From assembly GCA_023431185.1 (NCBI GenBank), contig JAEYXS010000107.1, positions 1 to 56,441 on the forward strand: 56,441 bases of DNA, written 5' to 3'. The stretch is from Verrucomicrobiota bacterium. GTDB lineage: Bacteria > Verrucomicrobiota > Verrucomicrobiia > Limisphaerales > JAEYXS01. Positions 32,788-37,417 of this stretch are shown here, piece after piece. The position numbers were made by a program, and so were the translations under genes. The notes beneath the pieces were generated by a model. That model had not been told where the DNA came from. It saw only the letters and a program-made list of their open reading frames with translations, and did no database searches. How positions within the stretch are numbered: position 1 is the first letter of the stretch; every line of letters starts with the position of its first letter.

Positions 32788-34587
32788 TCAATAAGGAGCG
32801 ACCAGCAGCTCCGTCTGCATGATCTTTTCGATCATCGAACCCTTCTCACGGTAGGGTTGCGCTTCCAGCACCGCCTTGATCGTGCGCTGCACCTGGTAAA
32901 CATCCGTGAACTGCTGGACATTCACTTCGGTGTAAGGCACTCCGAGCTTTTCCGCCGCCTGCCGCACCGTCGTGCCACGATGCGAGTCATTCGCAACGTT
33001 GACGATGTGCGCGATGGCCTTGGGCACATAGCCCCACTGCTTCAGGTTTTGGGCGAACAACTCGGGCTGTTCACCAGCCTCGTCACCGACCGCAAACAGG
33101 ACCAGCTCGGCCTCCGGCGGGAAACGCACGTGGTTCTCCATGAACACGCGCACACCCGCACTGTAGATGGTCCCGCCACCCGCCGTGATGCCCTTCAGCA
33201 TGTGCTGGACACCGGCAGCCGAGTGATGACGCAGCTTCAGCAGAGTTCCTACGGTGTTGAAGGAGGAGATATGCAGCTTCTCCGGCGAAAACCCCTGCAC
33301 CAGCATCGACAGCGCCTCTTTCGAGGTCTCGATCGCACCCTGCATGGATGCGCTCGTATCGATGATGAACATGATACGGATATCCGCCTCTCTCGTCGCG
33401 GCAGCGACCGCCTTGGTGACAGCTGCATCGGCCGAAGCCTGCAGTTTGCCGGCCAGCTCACGGTCACGCAGGTTCTTGGCGATGTTGCGCGCCCGTTGGT
33501 CTTCCTGCTTGTCGATCGCTTCCTGCCAGCGCTGTTTGATGGGCTCGTGCTTCAACAAACCCAACTCCTCCAGCGTTGGCGTCAGGATCGTCAGGTCCTT
33601 GTCCGAGAACTGGTCGATCATCGCCACGAAGATGGCGGGGGTAAGCCCGACATTCTTTGGTAGCATACCCATGACCTGCTTCCACCCGAGCTGCTCAGAC
33701 TGGATGGTTTCGCAGATCGCCTTTTCAGAAAGCCCCTCGAAGCTCACCTTGCGGATCTGAAGATCCGTCAAACCGATGCTGCGATGACCTTCTGCGGCCT
33801 GCTTCTGCTTCCAGCCGAGCACTTCGAAGAAGCGCTTGGACTTGGGCTTGTAGCCGGTCATACGGGCCAGGCTCTGGACCGTCTTGGCATAGCCGGACTT
33901 CTTGAGTCCCTCCAGCATGGTCGGATTCGTTTCACGGAACTCGATCCAGTCTGTCACAGACTTGTAGTAACGGCCCGTGAACGGCTTGCGCTTGAGCGTG
34001 TTCCCGAATCCCAACGTGCGGTTCATGGTCACGACGCCGGGCAGGCTCAGGATCTCACCGATACGGTGGATGAGCTTGGGGTTCATCATGCGATTTGACC
34101 CGCGCTCATACAGCTTGATCATGGCATCGCCCACATCGCGATAGTCGTCATCGTAGAAGAGCACGACTTTCTTGCCGTTGCTCTCCTCGGTGACGGGTTC
34201 ACCGGAGCGGCTCTGCACCAGCATGAAGGCGGCACAAACCACCTTCATATCGCGCCAGTCCGTCTCCTTCATCACATAAGAAGCGAGACGGGCGGCGAGT
34301 TCATTGTTCGCCGTCCAGATATCGGCCAGCGCGCCATAGACTTGCTCGATGGCCTCGACGTTCGGGCCGGACTGGCGAAACTCGCCATCCCCTACCCGTC
34401 CGTTCTTTTTAAAATCATCGATCTCCTTGCGGGTGGCCGCCTTCCACTTGCCGTTTCGGATCACACCCGGGCGGTTGTGCCACAGATGGTCCGGAAAGTT
34501 GATAATCAATTGGACCAGCCGTTCTGCCGGCCCGAGCGATTCCGCGATTCGTCGCGCCTCCTCTGGCGTTCGTCGGTTCATATTCAC
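32788..34587 (-). CDS. rsr: Ro60/Rsr (TROVE-domain, vWA) RNA-binding protein
   Basis: 599 residues. The N-terminal two thirds form the TROVE HEAT-repeat ring (LVQLIINFPDHLWHN, KETDWRDMKVVCAAFML, GVVTMNRTLGFGNTLKRKPF). The C-terminal vWA domain has a MIDAS site in FIIDTSASMQGAIETSKEAL and the SFNTVGTL and VGDEAGEQP loops. Ro60 rings bind 3' ends of misfolded RNAs in the central hole and Y RNAs on the outer surface. The ATG at 34587 has GGAGGTG at proper spacing. It is followed by six Y-RNA-like units and preceded by tRNA genes, all on the same strand. Confidence 0.92.
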   Translation of the reverse strand: MNMNRRTPEEARRIAESLGPAERLVQLIINFPDHLWHNRPGVIRNGKWKAATRKEIDDFKKNGRVGDGEFRQSGPNVEAIEQVYGALADIWTANNELAARLASYVMKETDWRDMKVVCAAFMLVQSRSGEPVTEESNGKKVVLFYDDDYRDVGDAMIKLYERGSNRMMNPKLIHRIGEILSLPGVVTMNRTLGFGNTLKRKPFTGRYYKSVTDWIEFRETNPTMLEGLKKSGYAKTVQSLARMTGYKPKSKRFFEVLGWKQKQAAEGHRSIGLTDLQIRKVSFEGLSEKAICETIQSEQLGWKQVMGMLPKNVGLTPAIFVAMIDQFSDKDLTILTPTLEELGLLKHEPIKQRWQEAIDKQEDQRARNIAKNLRDRELAGKLQASADAAVTKAVAAATREADIRIMFIIDTSASMQGAIETSKEALSMLVQGFSPEKLHISSFNTVGTLLKLRHHSAAGVQHMLKGITAGGGTIYSAGVRVFMENHVRFPPEAELVLFAVGDEAGEQPELFAQNLKQWGYVPKAIAHIVNVANDSHRGTTVRQAAEKLGVPYTEVNVQQFTDVYQVQRTIKAVLEAQPYREKGSMIEKIMQTELLVAPY

Positions 34588-34671
34588 CTCCGCTATTACC
34601 TTTTCCTGTCTCCAGTGACAAGCGGCTAGTCACACGACCCGCCGATTCATACTGCGTCACTAAATTAAAAC

Positions 34672-34747
34672 TGGAGCCCCTGGTCGGACTCGCACCGACG
34701 ATTATGGGTTTACGAAACCCGCCCTGTGGCTGCTGAGGCACAGGGGC
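34672..34747 (-). tRNA. tRNA-Thr(CGU), aberrant elbow
   Basis: Acceptor GCCCCTG/CAGGGGC, T73, CCA. Anticodon loop TTCGTAA. T-loop TGCGAGT. D-loop without GG. Confidence 0.83.
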
Positions 34748-34756
34748 TCAACAAAT

Positions 34757-34833
34757 TGGTGCTCTCACGTGGACTTGCACCACGAACCTTCTCCTTCGCA
34801 GGGAGACATGCAGATCTGTTACACCTTGAGAGC
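34757..34833 (-). tRNA. tRNA-Arg(GCG), aberrant elbow
   Basis: Acceptor GCTCTCA/TGAGAGC, A73, CCA. Anticodon loop CTGCGAA; bacteria usually use ACG here. T-loop TGCAAGT. Confidence 0.85.
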
Positions 34834-34840
34834 AGAGAGG

Positions 34841-34930
34841 GATTTACGATTTTGGATTTACAATCTACGAAGCGATGGGCGGCATAGAACTGCCTGTCGC
34901 TTCGTAAATCGTACTTCTTAAATCGTAAAT
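34841..34930. repeat. GATTTACGATTT palindrome, copy 2
   Basis: Arms GATTTACGATTTTGG and AAATCGTAAATC, with inner AAGCGA/TCGCTT pairing. Same family as 25888 and 35691. Confidence 0.65.
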
Positions 34931-34935
34931 CAAAA

Positions 34936-35013
34936 TGGCATCCGTGGCCGGACTCGCACCGGCTAGGTCCGGATTGAAATTCCGGTCGCTCGAACTGCTT
35001 TGCATTCACGGAC
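34936..35013 (-). tRNA. tRNA-Glu(UUC), aberrant elbow
   Basis: Acceptor GTCCGTG/CACGGAT, G73, CCA. Anticodon loop ATTTCAA. T-loop TGCGAGT. Confidence 0.85.
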
Positions 35014-35034
35014 GATGGGAACAATTGCCAAAAA

Positions 35035-35110
35035 TGGCCGCTGGAGTCGGACTTGCGCCGACACCTGCCGGGCTTCAGCCGGCCGTGCAGACTCTCTACA
35101 CCATCCAGCG
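35035..35110 (-). tRNA. tRNA-Phe(GAA), aberrant elbow
   Basis: Acceptor CGCTGGA/TCCAGCG, G73, CCA. D-stem GTGT/GCAC. Anticodon loop CTGAAGC. T-loop CGCAAGT. Confidence 0.86.
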
Positions 35111-35141
35111 TTGCTGCGGTTTCTTTCACCGAAATAGAACT

Positions 35142-35183
35142 GGAGTGGTGGCGACCGTGGTACCGTCTAGCCGCCACCACTCC
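35142..35183 (-). other. 12-bp minihelix-like hairpin within the array
   Basis: GGAGTGGTGGCG and CGCCACCACTCC pair perfectly around an 18-nt loop. On the minus strand the 3' arm ends in CTCCA, resembling an isolated acceptor minihelix. It could equally be a terminator or attenuator downstream of the 54-residue gene. Confidence 0.4.
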
Positions 35184-35245
35184 TTATCGCTTTGCCCCCT
35201 TGGAAAGATGTCTTGGGCACTGCAAAAGCGATGTGCTGAAAAATC

Positions 35246-35275
35246 ATGGGGCTGATGATGTCGCCACCATCAGCC
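35246..35275 (-). terminator. Hairpin downstream of the small basic protein
   Basis: GGGCTGATG/CATCAGCCC with a 10-nt loop, about 55 nt past the stop at 35329, followed on the minus strand by CATGATTTTT. A reasonable intrinsic terminator or processing site. Confidence 0.5.
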
Positions 35276-35328
35276 CTTGGGGGTTCCCCACCCGGGCCAT
35301 CCGCCTGGCTGGCAGGCGGACGGAAAAC

Positions 35329-35493
35329 TTATCCTTTCACGCCCTTGATCGGCGGCAGCTTCACCTCACGTGGAGTATTTAGCCGGGACACATCGACGGG
35401 CACCGGACGGAACATCAGGGTGTTCCGGCGTCCAGGCTTGTAACTCTTGCGGTAAAGCAAGGGGCTCTGCTTGTAGGGACTGGCGCGATACAT
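35329..35493 (-). CDS. Small basic protein, 54 residues, inside the tRNA array
   Basis: Starts MYRASPYKQSPLLYRKSYKP at ATG 35493, with AAAGGAA upstream at good spacing. The protein is Lys/Arg/Pro-rich and ends PPIKGVKG. No family is recognised. The basic composition and location among tRNA genes fit an RNA-binding peptide. Similar small frames elsewhere in the array lack a ribosome site. Confidence 0.6.
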   Translation of the reverse strand: MYRASPYKQSPLLYRKSYKPGRRNTLMFRPVPVDVSRLNTPREVKLPPIKGVKG

Positions 35494-35524
35494 ACGGTTC
35501 CTTTCGTTGAGGGTTGAACTGAAA

Positions 35525-35598
35525 TGGTCGTCCGACACGGTGACGCTCCGTGGTCTTCCGCTTATCAGGCGGGCGCTCTGCTTTTGAGCTATCGGACG
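35525..35598 (-). tRNA. tRNA-Ile(GAU), aberrant elbow
   Basis: Acceptor CGTCCGA/TCGGACG, A73, CCA. Anticodon loop CTGATAA. T-loop AGCGTCA. D-loop AAAAGCA. Confidence 0.86.
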
Positions 35599-35600
35599 GG

Positions 35601-35687
35601 CGGAAGGCGTGGGTAATGCTCCCACCCCGGCACCAGCCGGTCTTGTTTTCGAGACAAGTGCCGCCAGCTTATATCGACCTGCCTTCC
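35601..35687 (-). tRNA. tRNA-Ser(CGA), class II
   Basis: Acceptor GGAAGGC/GCCTTCC, G73, no CCA. Anticodon loop CTCGAAA. Variable arm CCGGC/GCCGG. T-loop AGCATTA. Confidence 0.85.
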
Positions 35688-35690
35688 TTT

Positions 35691-35775
35691 AGATTTACGA
35701 TTTCGGAAGCACGATCTACGAGACGCGGTTGGAATAATCACGCCGCTCGTAAATCGTACTTCTAAAATCGCAAAT
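35691..35775. repeat. GATTTACGATTT palindrome, copy 3
   Basis: AGATTTACGATTTCGGAAG pairs with the right-hand CTTCTAAAATCGCAAAT block, with inner ACGA/TCGT arms. Same family as 25888 and 34841. Confidence 0.6.
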
Positions 35776-35780
35776 GCAAG

Positions 35781-35856
35781 TGGTCAGGGTGGCAGGAGTT
35801 GCACCTGCGTCCTCCCCCTTCCGAGGGGGGCCGTCTGCTGCTGACAATACACCCTG
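35781..35856 (-). tRNA. tRNA-Pro(CGG), aberrant elbow
   Basis: Acceptor CAGGGTG/CACCCTG, A73, CCA. Anticodon arm CCCCC-CTCGGAA-GGGGG. T-loop TGCAACT. Confidence 0.86.
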
Positions 35857-35862
35857 GTAAAT

Positions 35863-35938
35863 TGGCGCTCATGGGAGGACTCTCACCCCCAACCCTGGCG
35901 TTCGAAGCGCCGCGCTCTGATGATTGAGCTACACGAGC
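35863..35938 (-). tRNA. tRNA-Arg(UCG)
   Basis: Acceptor GCTCGTG/CATGAGC, G73, CCA. Anticodon loop CTTCGAA. T-loop TGAGAGT (G55, A56). D-loop AATCATCA. Confidence 0.84.
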
Positions 35939-35951
35939 AATTTGACCGAAA

Positions 35952-36025
35952 TGGCTGCCAGGGTTGGACTCGCACCAACACAAGCGGCTTAACAGACCGC
36001 CGTGCTACTTTGACACTACCCGGCA
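35952..36025 (-). tRNA. tRNA-Asn(GUU), aberrant elbow
   Basis: Acceptor TGCCGGG/CCTGGCA, G73, CCA. Anticodon loop CTGTTAA. T-loop TGCGAGT. D-loop CAAAGTA. Confidence 0.86.
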
Positions 36026-36033
36026 ATGAAAAC

Positions 36034-36110
36034 TGGAGCTGCTGGCAGGATTTGCACCCGCATCTATTCGTTTAGAAGACGAATGCCTCATCTCACTCGG
36101 CCACAGCAGC
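36034..36110 (-). tRNA. tRNA-Arg(UCU), aberrant elbow
   Basis: Acceptor GCTGCTG/CAGCAGC, T73, CCA. Anticodon loop CTTCTAA. T-loop TGCAAAT. D-loop GAGTGAGATGA. Confidence 0.86.
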
Positions 36111-36119
36111 GATAAAAAA

Positions 36120-36195
36120 TGGTCGGAATGGCAGGATTTTCACCTGCGACTTCCTGGCCCCAAACCAGGTGCTCTAAAGACTGAGCTACACTCCG
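36120..36195 (-). tRNA. tRNA-Pro(UGG)
   Basis: Acceptor CGGAGTG/CATTCCG, A73, CCA. Anticodon loop TTTGGGG. T-loop TGAAAAT (G55, A56). D-loop AGTCTTTA. Confidence 0.85.
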
Positions 36196-36208
36196 ATAAA
36201 CCGAAGAT

Positions 36209-36284
36209 TGGCGGACCCGAAGGGATTCGCACCCTCAGCCTTCCCGCAGACAACGGGTTGCTCCGCTGATTGAGCTACGAGTCC
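36209..36284 (-). tRNA. tRNA-Asp(GUC), aberrant elbow
   Basis: Acceptor GGACTCG/CGGGTCC, G73, CCA. Anticodon loop TTGTCTG. T-loop TGCGAAT. D-loop AATCAGCG. Confidence 0.86.
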
Positions 36285-36301
36285 AAAATGGATCTACGAA
36301 A

Positions 36302-36391
36302 TGGTGGGAATTGCTGGTAACGCTCCAGTTCGTCACTTCCAGCCATGTTTAACGACGCCCGATTTACAGTCGGGCGGCTGGATCGATTCCC
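36302..36391 (-). tRNA. tRNA-Tyr(GUA) without a D-arm
   Basis: Acceptor GGGAAT/ATTCCC, A73, CCA. Anticodon arm GCCCGA-CTGTAAA-TCGGGC. There is no D-hairpin. The short D region CCAGCC is complementary to GGCTGG in the long variable region, which would extend the anticodon stem coaxially. T-loop AGCGTTA. Confidence 0.72.
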
Positions 36392-36398
36392 TTGAAAA

Positions 36399-36474
36399 TG
36401 GTTGCGGGGGTGGGAATTAAACCCACCTGTATGAGTTTATGAGGCTCACCTCTGTCTCAGTCGAGTTCCCCGCA
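36399..36474 (-). tRNA. tRNA-Met(CAU), elongator-type
   Basis: Acceptor TGCGGGG/CCCCGCA with a paired T1-A72, A73, CCA. Anticodon loop CCTCATAAA region gives CAU. There are no GGG/CCC initiator pairs. T-loop TTTAATT. tRNA-Ile(k2CAU) cannot be excluded. Confidence 0.75.
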
Positions 36475-36490
36475 GTAGCTAGCAAGTAAA

Positions 36491-36566
36491 TGGTGGAGCA
36501 CGGCGGGTAACGCTCCCGCTTCAGCCTGTTTGCAAGACAGGCGCCTCACTTTTCGGCCACGGCCCC
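36491..36566 (-). tRNA. tRNA-Ala(UGC), aberrant elbow
   Basis: Acceptor begins GGGGC and pairs with GCTCC, giving the G3-U70 alanine identity pair; pairs 6 and 7 are mismatched. A73, CCA. Anticodon loop CTTGCAA. T-loop AGCGTTA. Confidence 0.8.
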
Positions 36567-36569
36567 ATT

Positions 36570-36641
36570 TGGCAGGTTGCCTCCGTGCTGCCCGGAGTGA
36601 GCTGGGTTTTGGAGACCCGGCAGCGTGCTGACGCGCAACCT
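36570..36641 (-). tRNA. tRNA-Trp(CCA), first gene of the array
   Basis: Acceptor AGGTTGC/GCAACCT, G73 (Trp identity), CCA. D-stem GCG/CGC. Anticodon loop CTCCAAA. T-loop GGCAGCA. It is only 3 nt from tRNA-Ala, so both come from one precursor. Confidence 0.83.
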
Positions 36642-36756
36642 GTTGAGAATCAGAATCAGTTGATGGTCGATGGCTGGGAGCAGATCGAAGGGATGAGAGA
36701 ACCGCCCTCACCATGCCTGTCGATCAGCTTCAATCCTAAGCGACCTATGCGAACTA

Positions 36757-36762
36757 ATTATA
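36757..36762 (-). promoter_or_regulatory. Candidate -10 element for the island transcript
   Basis: TATAAT on the minus strand within an AT-rich block, about 115 nt before tRNA-Trp and just past the hairpin at 36776-36808. No good -35 is seen at 17 nt. Confidence 0.35.
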
Positions 36763-36775
36763 TATAGAAAGTGAA

Positions 36776-36808
36776 AGGCCGGGCATGTCTTACACGCCCG
36801 GCCTTGTC
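36776..36808. terminator. Bidirectional hairpin upstream of the array
   Basis: AAGGCCGGGC and GCCCGGCCTT with an 11-nt loop. It insulates the tRNA island from the region to the right. Confidence 0.65.
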
Positions 36809-36833
36809 ATATAACAACAAAGAACAAACACCA

Positions 36834-37106
36834 TCACAGGGTCAATCGCCTTGTGGCCACAGGTATTTCGCGGTGGTCGTTTCGGTGTTTTGGGCACACC
36901 TCCTCCGAAGCCCTTAGACTGTAAATCTGGGAAAATCTCTGCTGGCACGATTTTTCACTCACTCGGGGCACACCCCGCCGGTGGAGCGATAGGGATCGTC
37001 TCTGCCAAAATCTGAAATCTGTCGCGGACATCGTTAAGACGTCGCCTTTCGGTATATCACAGTGCTTTGCCTTTCTTTTCGCGGCATTTGCCGCGGTTTT
37101 AATCAT
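36834..37106 (-). CDS. Doubtful small open frame, 90 residues
   Basis: MIKTAANAAKRKAKHCDIPK... is Arg/Lys-rich with no recognised domain and no ribosome site. The same region contains a Tyr-like anticodon stem-loop (AGA-CTGTAAA-TCT) on the plus strand, so it may instead be decayed tRNA or structured RNA. Confidence 0.25.
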   Translation of the reverse strand: MIKTAANAAKRKAKHCDIPKGDVLTMSATDFRFWQRRSLSLHRRGVPRVSEKSCQQRFSQIYSLRASEEVCPKHRNDHREIPVATRRLTL

Positions 37107-37114
37107 ATTTAGCC

Positions 37115-37152
37115 AACAAAAAACCCTGCTTACTTGTGGTAAGCAGGGTTGG
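37115..37152 (-). terminator. Strong intrinsic terminator
   Basis: AACCCTGCTTAC and GTAAGCAGGGTT pair around a short loop, followed by a T-run on the minus strand. It ends a transcript arriving from the right. Confidence 0.8.
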
Positions 37153-37340
37153 CCAAAATCTTGGATAACTCCTTATCTGCTTACCTCCGGCTGATCTTCA
37201 TGACGGTTGAGTGACTTGCTCCCATAAGACCATACCCGGGCTGGCATACCGCCACACAACAGTCCTTGCGCAAACGGCTTCGATGCCGTTCTGGGCGACT
37301 GAATTGTTATGTTCAAAGTATGTTTCATTTACGTGTAAGA
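37153..37340 (-). ncRNA. Candidate structured small RNA
   Basis: This gene-free stretch ends at the strong terminator at 37115-37152. It contains small hairpins (AACGGC-ATCGAA-GCCGTT; GATAA/TTATC). A possible -35 TTGACG lies at 37364-37369, but the -10 is poor. I recognise no Rfam class; it is not tmRNA, SRP RNA or RNase P by eye. Confidence 0.35.
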
Positions 37341-37417
37341 CGATTACTCGGCAACCTTGGTTACGTCAAATTCTTTTTATAATTATTTTTAAATATTATT
37401 ATCAGCCCGTTTTCCAC

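Noticed and set aside
19911..36810. Prophage or integrative element carrying tRNAs
   Set aside because: No integrase, structural phage genes, transposase or attachment repeats are visible at either end, although such islands may still be mobile by other means.
37153..37340. tmRNA, 6S RNA or SRP RNA
   Set aside because: I see no tag peptide frame ending in ALAA, no tRNA-like ends, and no SRP GGAA-type loop, so no known class is claimed.
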